DNA of 64,000 nucleotides from Methanofollis sp. W23 (GCF_017875325.1 NZ_JAGGMN010000001.1:310001-374000); one strand, 5' to 3'. Counted from the first letter of the stretch, positions 1 through 9,099 are shown. Program-made: numbers and translations. Notes: generated from the letters alone by a model not told the origin.

Positions 1-2
1 AA

Positions 3-644
3 GAGACTCTCAACGCCGACCAGAACTACTTCTCCATCAAGTTCGAGAAGGTCTATGCTCGCTTCTTCCAGGCAGGCAAGAAGAAACGGTACGCCGGCCA
101 CCTGGTCTGGAAGGAAGGGGTCGAAGCGGACACCGTCGACATCGTCGGCTTTGAGATGCGGCGCAGCGACTCCCCGCAGGTCACCCGCAAGGTCCAGGAG
201 GAGGTGATTGCCATGATCCTCAGGGGTGCCCCGCTCGCGGAGGTGAAGACCTATCTCGGCGAGGTGATCAGGACGTACCGCAAGGGGGGGTACTCTCTGG
301 ACGAGGCCGGGATCCCTGGCGGGATCGGGAAGGCTCTTGAGGACTACGAGATAAAGGACGCCCATATCAGGGGGGCGATCTACTCGAACACCTATCTTGG
401 CACCGACTTCAAGCGGGGAAGCAAGCCCAAACGGATCTATATCAAACAGGTGACCGGGAAGTACCCGCAGACCGACGTGGTCGCCTTTGAGTACGCCGAC
501 CAGGTGCCCCCCGAGTTTGTCGTCGACTGGGAGACGATGCTCGAGAAGACGATCAAGCAACCGATCGCCCGGATCATCGAACCACTGGGATGGACCTGGA
601 CCGATGTCGACCCTTCGAGGACGACGCTCTTCGACTTTGCGTGA
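3..644 (+). CDS. polB: DNA polymerase family B, C-terminal part (partial)
   Basis: Replicative or repair DNA polymerase of family B; only the last ~213 codons lie in the window, and the reading frame is open from base 3. The thumb-region signature KKRYAGHLVWKEG is visible, followed by DIVGFEMRRSDSPQVT, both typical of archaeal PolB enzymes just after the palm catalytic motif C, which must lie upstream of the window. The protein ends in FDFA, and the stop is followed 6 nt later by the next gene, so the two are probably co-transcribed. Identification of the family is firm; which paralogue (B1 or B3) cannot be told from this fragment. Confidence 0.93.
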   Translation, partial: ETLNADQNYFSIKFEKVYARFFQAGKKKRYAGHLVWKEGVEADTVDIVGFEMRRSDSPQVTRKVQEEVIAMILRGAPLAEVKTYLGEVIRTYRKGGYSLDEAGIPGGIGKALEDYEIKDAHIRGAIYSNTYLGTDFKRGSKPKRIYIKQVTGKYPQTDVVAFEYADQVPPEFVVDWETMLEKTIKQPIARIIEPLGWTWTDVDPSRTTLFDFA

Positions 645-650
645 GGAGAG

Positions 651-944
651 ATGGTGATGATAGAGGGTGTCGGTCTGGTCTTCATACTCTTTGTGCTCCT
701 CAATCTCTACACCGCGTATCTCTTCTGGAGCGACAAGAAGAAGGCGATCGACGGCAGGTGGCGGACTTCTGAGGATATGCTTGTTGCATTCTCGTTCCTG
801 GGACCGTTCGGGGCCTGGTGGGCGATGCAGCACTACCGGCACAAGACGCAGAAGATGAAGTTCAAGTTGGTGCCGGTCTTTGCGCTCCTCCATATGGCGG
901 TGGCGGTGGGGGCGCTGTACCTGGTGCTGGGCGGGGCCTGGTGA
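651..944 (+). CDS. DUF1294 family small membrane protein
   Basis: A 97-residue protein with an N-terminal membrane segment (about residues 4-23), a central WRTSEDMLVAFSFLGPFGAW block, the RHKTQKMKFK motif and a C-terminal membrane segment. This order of W-R-x-P/S-E, small-residue hydrophobic stretch and RHKTxKxxF is what defines DUF1294. No biochemical role is established for the family. The gene starts 6 nt after polB. The first ATG (651) is preceded by a GAGGAGAG Shine-Dalgarno-like stretch overlapping the end of polB, supporting this start. Confidence 0.8.
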   Translation: MVMIEGVGLVFILFVLLNLYTAYLFWSDKKKAIDGRWRTSEDMLVAFSFLGPFGAWWAMQHYRHKTQKMKFKLVPVFALLHMAVAVGALYLVLGGAW

Positions 945-1452
945 GAGGGGGGACCCCATCGGATCGGTGTACCTCTCTCTATTTTCATGCCAGAGGCGTT
1001 GCCCTGTCACAAGGAGATGGATCAAAGATCGATCCTTTCACGCCTGATCATCTTCTGGATAATATTCCTGACTGTTCTTCATCAAGAGAGAGGATCATTC
1101 GGCCCTGATCCCGATCGGTCTGTCGCCCCCACTTCTCCTCGGTCGTGGGGAGTCTCAGGGGACCTGTCGAGACCTTTGATCATCACGCTCCTCAAGACGA
1201 AACAATGGACAGGAACACAGGCCATCGCCGCCCCCCCCATGACCGAGGATAGGCAGGGTCGGCGATGGAACAGGATCCACATCGATTCTCCTATCTTATA
1301 AATGAGTGATCAAGCAACGGGAAGTTTTCATCGCGTATGCTTGAGCCCAGGTTCACGCTGGATCCTACAAAGTCCGATCGAAAGGCTTTTCCAGAGCCAA
1401 AAAACGATCTCTTTTATTTCTCATACGTGAATGGATCAATTGGTCACCCCCC
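945..1452. other. Intergenic region with degraded repeat copies, no gene seen
   Basis: No credible ORF. Around 1221-1270 is a fragment of the GC-rich dispersed repeat (CATCGCCGCCCCC-like start). At 1323-1375 lies a minus-strand copy of the left module of the dispersed element described at 7369, including CATACGCGATGAAAA and a GGACTTTGTAGGAT end. A TATA-like CTTTTATTTC at about 1410-1419 could serve the PAS gene. Confidence 0.6.
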
Positions 1453-2862
1453 ATGAATCCCTACCAGAACGATGAATTTCAGGACCGATTTCAGATCATC
1501 CTCGAATTCCTGAAGAGGCAACACCCGCGGAAGATGTCCATATCCGCCATTGCCAGAGAACTCGAGATGAACCGCGGTTCGGTCTCCAAATATCTTGAAA
1601 TTCTTCTGTCAAAGGGGTATGTGACAATGGAACCCTTTGGGAGGTCGAAGTTGTTCACCTCATCAAAGCAGATTTTTTATTCCGACCTCCTTGACCGCCT
1701 CTCCTTTGCTATTGTGATCCTGGACACCAGTCTGCATGTCGTCACGGTCAACAAGAGTTTTATCACCTTTTTCGAGCTCAATAAAGGGCGAAACATTGTT
1801 GGAAACTGTCTCTATGATCTGGGACTGGGCCTCTTTGACGACCAGTCCATCAGGAAAAACATTGAGAGGTTACGGCACCGGGACACCTTTATCACTGAGA
1901 TGCAGTACATCGACGAGAAAACCAGACAACTATATTTCATCGAGTTCGCCCCGATCATCTCTCAGGTCGGGGACCAGGGGATCATGATCACGTTGCGGGA
2001 CGTGACCGAGTGGAAGAAGACCGAGGTCGCCCTGAAAAATAGTGAGACGAAGATCAGGACAATTTTTGAGACTGTCCCGAGCGGGATTGTCTTCTTTGGG
2101 GACGACGGCACCATCCTCAATGCGAACAAGGCGTCTCTCCATATCCTTGGACTCAGGAACTTTCAAGAACTGAAAAATCAGTCCATTTTCGATATCTCCT
2201 GTTATCGGAAAAAATTGCTCGACCTGGTCGGTGCGGGGAAGGTGGCGGAGACCGAATTGGCCTGCGACTTCGATCGGTTACGCCATGAGGACCTGCTCCC
2301 GACGACGAAGTCGGGGATTGCATATTTTTATGTGGTTTTTGCACCACTCCTGACCGAAGGAGGCGGCACCCCTCGTGAGTTCGCGATCCTGTTCAGGGAC
2401 ATCACCTCAGAAAAATTGTCTGAGATAGACCTCACCTTCAAGGAGATCAGATACCGGTCGTTCTTTGAGAATGCGTGCAACGGCGTCCTGATCTATGAAC
2501 CGATCGAGGACGGCAGGGATTACCTCTTCAAAGATATCAACAGGGCGACCGAGACCATCCTCGGGGTTGAGAAAAAGGATCTGATTGGGAAGAAACTCTT
2601 TGAAGAATTTCCCGATCTCCCTGACCCCGAGGTGCACGACGCCCTGGTGAGGGTGTTGAAGACGGAGGTGCCTGAGTTCCTTTCCCCCCTTCAGTACAGG
2701 AGAGGGAAAGATTCGCCCTGGCTCTCGCACTATATCTTCAAACTCCCATCTGGAGAGATCGCCTCATTTATGGTCGATGTCTCTGAGGAGGTTCGAGAGA
2801 AAGTCGCTTCACGGGTACACCCGTGTGATGTTTGTAGAGTGGAAAATTATTGCGATATATAA
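1453..2862 (+). CDS. HTH-PAS multidomain sensor/regulator
   Basis: A 469-residue soluble protein. Residues ~10-70 form a winged helix-turn-helix (ISAIARELEMNRGSVSKYLEILLSKGYV shape, ending in a wing). Three PAS-like domains follow at about 80-195, 205-325 and 330-455; the first two end in the characteristic (I/L)RDVTE / FRDITSEK strand, and the last in FMVDVSEEV. The C-terminus carries a cysteine pair and a third Cys (CDVCRVENYC), a possible metal or redox site. No histidine-kinase domain is present, so this is likely a one-component transcription regulator sensing a small ligand or redox state. Such HTH-PAS proteins are common in Methanomicrobiales. Target genes are unknown; it stands alone, 430 nt upstream of adf. 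Confidence 0.8.
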   Translation: MNPYQNDEFQDRFQIILEFLKRQHPRKMSISAIARELEMNRGSVSKYLEILLSKGYVTMEPFGRSKLFTSSKQIFYSDLLDRLSFAIVILDTSLHVVTVNKSFITFFELNKGRNIVGNCLYDLGLGLFDDQSIRKNIERLRHRDTFITEMQYIDEKTRQLYFIEFAPIISQVGDQGIMITLRDVTEWKKTEVALKNSETKIRTIFETVPSGIVFFGDDGTILNANKASLHILGLRNFQELKNQSIFDISCYRKKLLDLVGAGKVAETELACDFDRLRHEDLLPTTKSGIAYFYVVFAPLLTEGGGTPREFAILFRDITSEKLSEIDLTFKEIRYRSFFENACNGVLIYEPIEDGRDYLFKDINRATETILGVEKKDLIGKKLFEEFPDLPDPEVHDALVRVLKTEVPEFLSPLQYRRGKDSPWLSHYIFKLPSGEIASFMVDVSEEVREKVASRVHPCDVCRVENYCDI

Positions 2863-3041
2863 TCATTCCTCTTATTGTTCGTCAATGCTGGGGCATGGCC
2901 ACTGCCTCCTGATCGTCGGCAATCGCCTCATTCTAAAGATCCCCTGGGAGATCATATCTTTTCGAGTGGGCATAGCGCATGAGGGGAACTGTGCCGGGTA
3001 CCAGGAGGGATCAGACAGATGGCGTATTGTCGATCAATAAT

Positions 3042-3095
3042 GGGATGATATATATAGGCGCACAGAGAGTTCCCTGTGTGGATGTCATGTCCACA
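3042..3095 (+). promoter_or_regulatory. Candidate regulated promoter upstream of adf
   Basis: A strong TATA-like box (GATATATATAGG, ~3045-3057) is followed ~25 nt later by a palindrome TGTGGA-N7-TCCACA (3077-3095), i.e. right where transcription should start. That placement suits a repressor operator. Downstream, ATATGGGATAG (3120-3130) is repeated in inverted orientation at 3244-3254, in the presumed ~210-nt 5' UTR. The rest of the 2863-3291 intergenic region shows no gene. Assignment to adf is by position only. Confidence 0.5.
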
Positions 3096-3291
3096 TCAAA
3101 ACAGATCGTAAAGAGCCATATATGGGATAGAATGGCTGTGTCCCTCCCTCTATGCATGTGGTGATGCAGGAGAGCCGTGGCCAGTTCTACACCACCCACG
3201 ATCTTACCCCTTATGAGGTATCAAAATTTGGGTTTGATCTTTCCTATCCCATATCTGGAGACCTGAACGTGATCTGTTGGAGGTCTAGATT

Positions 3292-4284
3292 ATGGAAACA
3301 AAAATTGGCTACTTTGCATCTCTTGAGCAGTATAGGCCCATGGATGCCCTTGAACAGTCGGTACGAGCAGAAAAAGTAGGTTTTGATTCGATCTGGGCAG
3401 ACGATCACTTCCACCCCTGGTACCATGACAACGCGCAGTCCGCCCAGGCATGGGCGTGGATGGGGGCCGCCCTCCAGGCAACCAAGGATATCTTCTTCTC
3501 CACCTGTATCACCTGCCCGATCATGCGGTATAACCCGGCGATTGTGGCCCAGACTTTTGCCACCCTCCGCCAGATGTACCCTGGTCGGGTCGGCGTGGCT
3601 GTCGGTGCGGGCGAGGCGATGAACGAAGTGCCGGTCACCGGCGAGTGGCCGACAGTCCCGGAGCGGCAGGAGATGACTGTTGAAGCCGTCGAAGTGATGC
3701 GAAAACTCTGGGAGAGCGACACCCCGGTCACCTTCAAAGGCGACCACTTCACGCTCGACAAGGCTTTCCTGTACACCAAACCAGACGATGAGGTTCCCCT
3801 CTACTTCAGTGGCATGGGCCCCAAGGGTGCGAAACTTGCTGGGAAGTATGGGGACCACCTCATGACCGTCGCCGCCGATACCAATACCCTCAAGGACGTC
3901 ACCATCCCGAAATTTGAGGAAGGAGCCCGTGAGGCCGGGAAAGATCCGTCTAAGATGGAGCACGCCATGCTCATCTGGTACTCGGTCGATCCCGACTATG
4001 ACAAAGCCGTCGAGGGCAACCGGTTCTGGGCAGGGTGTCTTGTCCCTTCCATGTTCAAGTACAAGGTCTATAGCCCGAAGGAAGTCCAGCTCCACGCCAA
4101 TCTTGTCCACTCCGACGTCATCAAAGAGAACTACATGTGCGCGACCGACGCAGAAGGGATGATCAAAGAGATCGAGCGTTTCAAGGCGGCTGGAATTAAT
4201 CATTTCTGTCTTGGCAACTCCAGCCCGGACGTGAACTTCGGCATCGACGTCTTCAAGGAGGTCATCCCCGCGGTCAAGGACTGA
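3292..4284 (+). CDS. adf: F420-dependent secondary alcohol dehydrogenase
   Basis: A 330-residue member of the bacterial-luciferase-like (LLM) superfamily. It oxidises secondary alcohols such as 2-propanol to ketones, reducing coenzyme F420 in the cytoplasm and so feeding electrons to CO2-reducing methanogenesis. Positions known from the Methanoculleus thermophilus enzyme are present: Asp38-His39, Trp43 (in DDHFHPWYH), the TCIT stretch at 71-74 where the non-prolyl cis peptide lies, and Glu108 (GAGEAMNEVPVTGEWP). Length matches Adf exactly. The start is supported by GGAGGTC seven nt upstream. Mer, the methylene-H4MPT reductase paralogue, is the alternative, but the motifs and length fit Adf. 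A T-run at ~4302-4307 may end the transcript before the cupin gene. Confidence 0.95.
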   Translation: METKIGYFASLEQYRPMDALEQSVRAEKVGFDSIWADDHFHPWYHDNAQSAQAWAWMGAALQATKDIFFSTCITCPIMRYNPAIVAQTFATLRQMYPGRVGVAVGAGEAMNEVPVTGEWPTVPERQEMTVEAVEVMRKLWESDTPVTFKGDHFTLDKAFLYTKPDDEVPLYFSGMGPKGAKLAGKYGDHLMTVAADTNTLKDVTIPKFEEGAREAGKDPSKMEHAMLIWYSVDPDYDKAVEGNRFWAGCLVPSMFKYKVYSPKEVQLHANLVHSDVIKENYMCATDAEGMIKEIERFKAAGINHFCLGNSSPDVNFGIDVFKEVIPAVKD

Positions 4285-4333
4285 CCTCCTGGTCTCTCTT
4301 CTTTTTTAATCTGAATGAGATCAGGTGAATCCC

Positions 4334-4726
4334 ATGGAAAAACCAGATCATGGCGAGGCCTTCGCGAACGGCGCCACCTTCACCCCGACCGGAACGGTCG
4401 TCTCCAGGGACGTGTCCTGGATCGAGCACCCTGCATGGCCAGGGGTCGCTCTCAAAGACCTCATGACAAAGAGTGATACCGGTGAAGCGTTCGGGTATCA
4501 TCTGGTCAGGGTCGATGAGGGGTGCGAGGTCGGTGTCCACGCCCACCCGGACGAGTGGGAATGGAACGGTGTCCTGGCAGGAGAGGGATCCTTCTTCTTT
4601 GAGGAACATGAGATTCCCTTCACCACAGGCGCCTCCTTTGTGACACCGCCTGGTGTCGACCATCGAGTCTGTGCCACCGGTGGAGAAGTGCTCCTTCTTG
4701 CCCTCTTCATCCCCGGCCCAGGCTGA
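4334..4726 (+). CDS. Cupin-domain protein
   Basis: A 130-residue single-domain cupin. Motif 1 is visible as GCEVGVHAHPDEWEWNGVLAGEG (His-x-His plus Glu) and motif 2 as FVTPPGVDHRV, giving a probable metal site on a small beta barrel. The substrate cannot be read from sequence. ATG 4334 is chosen over the in-frame GTG at 4325 because a GGTGA sits 5 nt before it. It lies 50 nt after adf on the same strand, so co-expression is possible but a T-run intervenes. Confidence 0.8.
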   Translation: MEKPDHGEAFANGATFTPTGTVVSRDVSWIEHPAWPGVALKDLMTKSDTGEAFGYHLVRVDEGCEVGVHAHPDEWEWNGVLAGEGSFFFEEHEIPFTTGASFVTPPGVDHRVCATGGEVLLLALFIPGPG

Positions 4727-4782
4727 ACGAACATGGGTCGTTGACCCTGTCCTCACACCTCTGACCGCGGTATGGAGTCATG

Positions 4783-4817
4783 CCAGGGGGACGTGACCCT
4801 GCGGCACGTCCCCCTGG
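4783..4817. terminator. Perfect 13-bp GC-rich hairpin
   Basis: CCAGGGGGACGTG (4783-4795) and CACGTCCCCCTGG (4805-4817) are exact inverted copies around a 9-nt loop. The hairpin sits 56 nt after the cupin stop. It may end that transcript or protect its 3' end; no T-run follows, so the terminator label is tentative. The rest of 4727-5028 shows no gene. Confidence 0.5.
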
Positions 4818-5028
4818 TGGCCGTCCCCCGTACCCATTCTATGCCCGAAGGTGCGTCCGGCGGTGCGCGCACGCCCCCGATTTCGAGTTTCTACACATCT
4901 CTCATACTCTTGTGAATCCACCCTGACGCCCTCTTTTCCTGGGTTTGAGTGTGGAGATCTCTTTTTTGCTCTGACGTCCCCATCCGAAATTCTCAAAAAA
5001 CCTCCGGGAAAATAGTAGTGGTCGCCTG

Positions 5029-6654
5029 ATGAGCATAGAACTCCTGATTATCCTGCTGTACCTCGCCCTGATGCTTGCAATAGGCTTTTTTGTCCAGCGC
5101 CGGGGTGCGGTCGAGACCTCGAAGGGTTACCTGGTTGCAAACCGGAATGTCGGTCCTCTCCTGATTGGGGGCACCCTTTTTGCCACCTTCTGGGGCGGGG
5201 GCACCCTTCTTGGTGGGGCCGGTGCGGCGTACGATGGGCATCTCCTTGCCACCATCGCCGACCCCTGGGCCTCGGGTATCACGCTTCTCCTGATGGCGGC
5301 GTTCTTCGTCACCATCTTGCGGAAGATGAAGATCGCCTCGCTGGGGGAGATGTACTATCTCAGGTACGGGATGAAGGGCTCGCTTGTCGCCTCCGTCCTC
5401 TCCCTGCCCACCCTTATCTTCTGGACCTCGGTCCAGATCCTGGCCATCGGCAAGATCCTCAACGTCCTCATCGGCCTCCCGGCCATGGAGAGCGCGGTCT
5501 TTGCCGGGCTGATCGTGATCATCTACACCTATCTTGGCGGGATGCTCGCGGTGATCATCACCGACAACATTCAGATGGTCCTGATCCTCCTCGGGCTTGC
5601 CATCCTCATCCCGACCGGCATCTCCTATGTCGGTGGGCTCGACGCCCTTGCGGCCAACACTCCCGAGGACTTCTGGTCGGTCCTCCCTGACGACGCCTCG
5701 CCGAGCGGGATCGGGTGGACCCTCACCGGGATCATGGCCTGGTTTGCGGCCTGGTGCGGGATGGGTCTTGGGAGCCTTGCCTCTCTGGACATCTCGCAGC
5801 GGGTCTTCTGTGCACGGGACGATAAAGCGGCCAGGCAGGGACTTCTCTTCGGGACCGGACTGTACTGGGTCGCGGGCCTCGGCCCCATCGTCCTTGGCCT
5901 GGTCGGGATCGTGATGGTGAACACCGGGCTCATCGACGGGGCGCTCCTGGCGCAGGACCCCGAACTGATCGTCCCCTACCTTGCCAAGACCCTTCTTTCC
6001 CCCTGGATGATGGCCCTCTTTGTCGGCTCGCTGGTGGCGGCGATCATGTCCACGGCGAGTTCGGCGATCTTTGCCGCGGCGGCGGTCATCTCGACCAACT
6101 TCATCCACGGGGCGGTCTCGGACCGCAGGCACCAGGAGCGGAGGGTGCTGCGGATCACCAGGCTCCTGGTCGTCGCCATCGGTCTGCTCTGTATCGGGAT
6201 CAGTTTCACCGCTACGGGAGTCTATGACCTGATGATCTTCGGGTTCACACTCCTTTTTGCCTGTCTCTTCTGGACGGTGGTCTGCGGGCTCTTCTGGAAG
6301 CGGGCGAACGCACCCGGGGCGATCGCCTCGATGCTTGGCGGGTTCGTCACCACCCTTGTCGGGATCGCCGCCCTCTCTCTTCAGGAGGGGGCGTTCACGC
6401 TTGTCCCGCCCGACAACGAGTGGACGGTCTTTTTCACCTTTGTCCCGACGGCGGTGGCAGGGGTGGCGATGGTTGTCGTCTCGGTCCTGACCCAGACCTC
6501 CCACCCGCCGGTGCCGCTCAGGGATACCGACGGCAATGTCCTGAAATGGCCCGAACTTGCCGAGCAACCGGTGATTGTCAGGCGTGAGCCGGACGGCTGC
6601 CCGGTGGCCGCGGTGGCGGTGGGGGGCACACCGCATGCCCATGAAGAGGAGTGA
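5029..6654 (+). CDS. Sodium:solute symporter (SSS family)
   Basis: A 541-residue polytopic membrane protein with about 13 hydrophobic segments. Family hallmarks are the N-terminal half GYLVANRNVGPLLIGGTLFATFWGGGTLLGGAG (SSS fold TM1/TM2), DPWASGITLLL, and the A-x-(I/M)STASSAIFAAAAVISTNF segment in TM9/10 that contributes serines to the second sodium site. It should couple substrate uptake to sodium entry; the substrate (pantothenate, proline, acetate or other) cannot be assigned. The C-terminal ~50 residues are a cytoplasmic tail ending HAHEEE. A hairpin with T-run directly follows. Confidence 0.88.
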   Translation: MSIELLIILLYLALMLAIGFFVQRRGAVETSKGYLVANRNVGPLLIGGTLFATFWGGGTLLGGAGAAYDGHLLATIADPWASGITLLLMAAFFVTILRKMKIASLGEMYYLRYGMKGSLVASVLSLPTLIFWTSVQILAIGKILNVLIGLPAMESAVFAGLIVIIYTYLGGMLAVIITDNIQMVLILLGLAILIPTGISYVGGLDALAANTPEDFWSVLPDDASPSGIGWTLTGIMAWFAAWCGMGLGSLASLDISQRVFCARDDKAARQGLLFGTGLYWVAGLGPIVLGLVGIVMVNTGLIDGALLAQDPELIVPYLAKTLLSPWMMALFVGSLVAAIMSTASSAIFAAAAVISTNFIHGAVSDRRHQERRVLRITRLLVVAIGLLCIGISFTATGVYDLMIFGFTLLFACLFWTVVCGLFWKRANAPGAIASMLGGFVTTLVGIAALSLQEGAFTLVPPDNEWTVFFTFVPTAVAGVAMVVVSVLTQTSHPPVPLRDTDGNVLKWPELAEQPVIVRREPDGCPVAAVAVGGTPHAHEEE

Positions 6655-6672
6655 CCCCTCCTCTCTATTTTT
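6645..6672 (+). terminator. Intrinsic terminator of the symporter gene
   Basis: AGAGGAG (6645-6651) pairs with CTCCTCT (6658-6664) around a 6-nt loop and is followed by TATTTTT. The stem overlaps the stop codon of the symporter gene. Confidence 0.6.
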
Positions 6673-7368
6673 GGGCGTTTAGGGCGTGGAGAATCACTTC
6701 GCTGTACTCTCGCACCGGTGAGAGACCTCCCGGAACCTTCCATGCGAGGAAAGGCGGGGTGGCACGATTGTTCGGGTTCTGTTTGCTCAACTCACACCTG
6801 CCTTCCCGGCTCAATCTTCATCCCTGGGAAACGGGTGAGAGCACGTTTGAGAGGGCCCGGAGGTCTTTGCGGTGCGACTGAAAGGAGCATAAGAAGATCT
6901 CTGACCTCAGGAGAGCCCCAGGCACGAAGGTGCGGGGAGGCAGGTGCGTCATGTTCAACCAGGAATTGGGAATGGGTTCTCCTGAACCATTTTCTCTGGA
7001 GATCATACCAGAATCTCCGGTCCTCCCTGGGGAGAAGATAGTGACGGATGATGATGGAGAGAACCCGCCAGGCAAGGGTTTAGATCCAAATGATCCCGAA
7101 GATTTTGCATGAGGATTTGATCACACCAGGTTCTCTCATGACTGATATCTTTTAGAAAGATACGGCCTCCTCCTATCTTCATCCTGGGGTCAGGGGGTAG
7201 CGAATGATAATGAGTTCGAGAAAATCTTTGATTTTCAGGGAAGATAGGGGAAGGCGTGATGATCAGGCGGCCGCTCCCATCGCAGGTTTTCACCGCCATC
7301 TTGCACTGGGGGGTGACTCGGAACACCTGCGTATCCTCCTGCTTGTTATCACTCGCATCTCGAAGATC
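6673..7368. other. Intergenic region, no gene seen
   Basis: About 700 nt with only short, composition-driven ORFs and no convincing Shine-Dalgarno plus start. Nothing recognisable apart from weak resemblance to the dispersed repeats found elsewhere in the window. Confidence 0.5.
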
Positions 7369-7629
7369 GGCTCTGTAGAAACCCTCTGGATCTCTCTCTG
7401 GCGGGGGGCCTGGCCGTTCGAAAATTGGAAATTATCTCAAGCTCGCTGGCGCTCGCCCCCCCCAACCCCCCCACCTCACGAGGTCGTGGACGGCAGTCTT
7501 TCTTCAGGGAAGTCGAATATGCCTTCCCCGGCCCTATCATCATCCGGGGGCAGGGCCCCCGGCACGAAGAGGTGGAAAGGTGGGTGAGTCATGCTCACAC
7601 CAGGAATAGGCGAGGGGTTCTACAGAGCC
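7369..7629. repeat. Dispersed element E1, perfect 12-bp terminal inverted repeats
   Basis: The block begins GGCTCTGTAGAA (7369-7380) and ends with the exact inverted copy TTCTACAGAGCC (7618-7629). It contains a GC-rich palindrome (CCGGGGGCAG...GCCCCCGG area near 7541-7562) and the module CTCGCCTATT...TGTGAGCATGACTCACC read on the minus strand. No ORF. The right end stops 6 nt before the stop codon of the converging propeller gene. Related blocks occur at 8740, 11231, 12501, 14506, 21381, 51444 and 55598. Confidence 0.75.
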
Positions 7630-7635
7630 ATTTCT

Positions 7636-8616
7636 TCAGGTGCTCGCGTGTTCAGAGAGGTCGTAGAGGTAGACGTCGCGGTTTCCATTCCTCTCGTCGG
7701 TCCAGACGATGAGGTCGCCGCTGATCGCCGGTTCGTACTGGTCGGCCTTGTCGTCGGTGACCTGCTCCTCCTCTCCAGTTCCGAGGTCATAGAGGTAGAC
7801 GTCGCGGTTCCCATTCCTCTCGTCGGTCCAGACGATGCGCTCGCCGCTGATCGCCGGTTCGTACTGGTCGGCCTCGTCGTCGGTGACCTGCTCCTCCTCG
7901 CCGGTGGCGAGGTCGTAGAGATAGATGTCGCGGTTCTCGTTTCTCGTGTCGGTCCAGACGATGAGGTCGCCGTCAAATGCCGCCTCGTACTGATCGGCCT
8001 CGTTGATGGTGAGTCTGGTCTCCTCCCCGGTGGTGAGGTTGCCAAGATAGATGTCGGCGTTCCAGTACCTGGTGTCGGTCCAGACGACCCGGTCGCCGGA
8101 GAGTGCAGGATACCCCTGGAAAGGAATGCTCTCGGTGACCGGCGTCTCGTTGCCCATGCGCAGGTCGAAGAGATGGACATTGACATTGAGGGTCCGCACG
8201 TCGGCCCAGGCGATCCGCTCACCCTCGACCACAGGGTCGCCCTGGACGCCAGGGTCGTCGGTGACCCTGGTCTCTTCGCCGGTTCTGAGGTTGTAGAGAT
8301 AGATGTCCTCCTTCCCATGGCGGGTGTCGGCCCAGACGACCCGCGTCCCGGAGATGACAGGGCTGTACTGCCTCTCTGGCCCGTCGGTGACCCGGGTCAG
8401 GTTCCCGCTCGTGAGGTTGTAGAGATAGATGTCCTCGTTCCCGTTGCGCGTGTCGGTCCAGACAATGCGGTCGCCCTCGACCGCCGGCATATATTGGTCG
8501 GCCTCGTCGTCGGTGACCTGCCGCTCGACTTCCTCCATCCCAGTTGCCTGCATGGCAAGCAATGCTGCAGGTACCAGGACGAGCACCGCGATAATCATGT
8601 ATCGTCTTCTCATCAT
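7636..8616 (-). CDS. Exported seven-bladed beta-propeller (TolB-like) protein
   Basis: A 326-residue protein with an N-terminal signal or anchor (MRRRYMIIAVLVLVPAALLA) followed by seven ~43-residue repeats of the type ..VTDDEADQYEPAISG(D/E)RIVWTD(T/E)RNGNxDIYLYDLxTGEE.., which predict a closed seven-bladed propeller. The last two repeats are nearly identical, a sign of recent internal duplication. The protein should sit outside the membrane and bind a partner or ligand; no enzyme motif is visible. The start at 8616 (or the adjacent ATG 8613) is chosen because a GGGGGGGA run lies just upstream and the signal peptide begins there; a longer in-frame extension reaches into an upstream repeat and is rejected. 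Confidence 0.85.
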   Translation of the reverse strand: MMRRRYMIIAVLVLVPAALLAMQATGMEEVERQVTDDEADQYMPAVEGDRIVWTDTRNGNEDIYLYNLTSGNLTRVTDGPERQYSPVISGTRVVWADTRHGKEDIYLYNLRTGEETRVTDDPGVQGDPVVEGERIAWADVRTLNVNVHLFDLRMGNETPVTESIPFQGYPALSGDRVVWTDTRYWNADIYLGNLTTGEETRLTINEADQYEAAFDGDLIVWTDTRNENRDIYLYDLATGEEEQVTDDEADQYEPAISGERIVWTDERNGNRDVYLYDLGTGEEEQVTDDKADQYEPAISGDLIVWTDERNGNRDVYLYDLSEHAST

Positions 8617-8739
8617 CGTCCCCCCCGTATTCATGATCAAAAGAGAGCGTAATTGGGCTTCAGAGACCTGGAGTCCCGGCCCGGTCCCTCTCTCCTGGTC
8701 CGCCCTATGCGATGCCGAAAAATAAAGGTTGGGTTCTAT

Positions 8740-9085
8740 GGCTTTGTAAAATCCGGCATGAACCCCCCGCTCACGCATACGCGATGAAAATATTTGTAGG
8801 TCGAACCGAAGTGCCGTCTCTGCCTCATCGTGGTCCTGGGCCCCGGTAGAAGCGAGCGTGAGAAAGCCGGAGGCGTTCGAAGAAATCCAGGCGAGAAGAT
8901 ATGGGTGCCCCTCTCTCTCAATCGCAACAGAGGAACAGGAAAATAGTGTTCAATCAACGCCCCCCGACCCCCAGGTAAAGAGGGGGCCGGAAAGGCAGAG
9001 TGGATGACTATGACGAGAGTGCCGCCATCCATTGCCTCTCTTCGAAGCCATCCCCTCGCACCCTGTGGAGGGGCTCTACAAAGTT
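8740..9085. repeat. Dispersed element E2
   Basis: Left end GGCTTTGTAAAA (8740-8751), then the conserved module GGCATGAACC...CTCACGCATACGCGATGAAAA; right end CTCTACAAAGTT (9074-9085), an imperfect inverted copy of the left end. The internal right-hand module (GGAAGGCAGAG, GATGACTATGACGAGAGTGCCGCC) is shared with the blocks at 14506 and 55598. It fills most of the 8617-9099 gap; no gene. Confidence 0.65.
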
Positions 9086-9099
9086 GTTATGTCTACGTT

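Noticed and set aside
987-1301. 104-codon ORF between the DUF1294 and PAS genes
   Set aside because: Lies in repeat-derived intergenic DNA, lacks a ribosome site and has no protein-like features.
4993-6642. 549-codon open frame on the minus strand across the symporter gene
   Set aside because: Antisense shadow caused by high GC; composition is dominated by Arg, Asp, Gly and Pro with no domain, while the plus-strand frame is a clear membrane transporter.
7591-8652. 353-codon plus-strand frame across the propeller gene
   Set aside because: Its internal repeats merely mirror the blade repeats of the minus-strand gene; the signal peptide and blade motif exist only on the minus strand.
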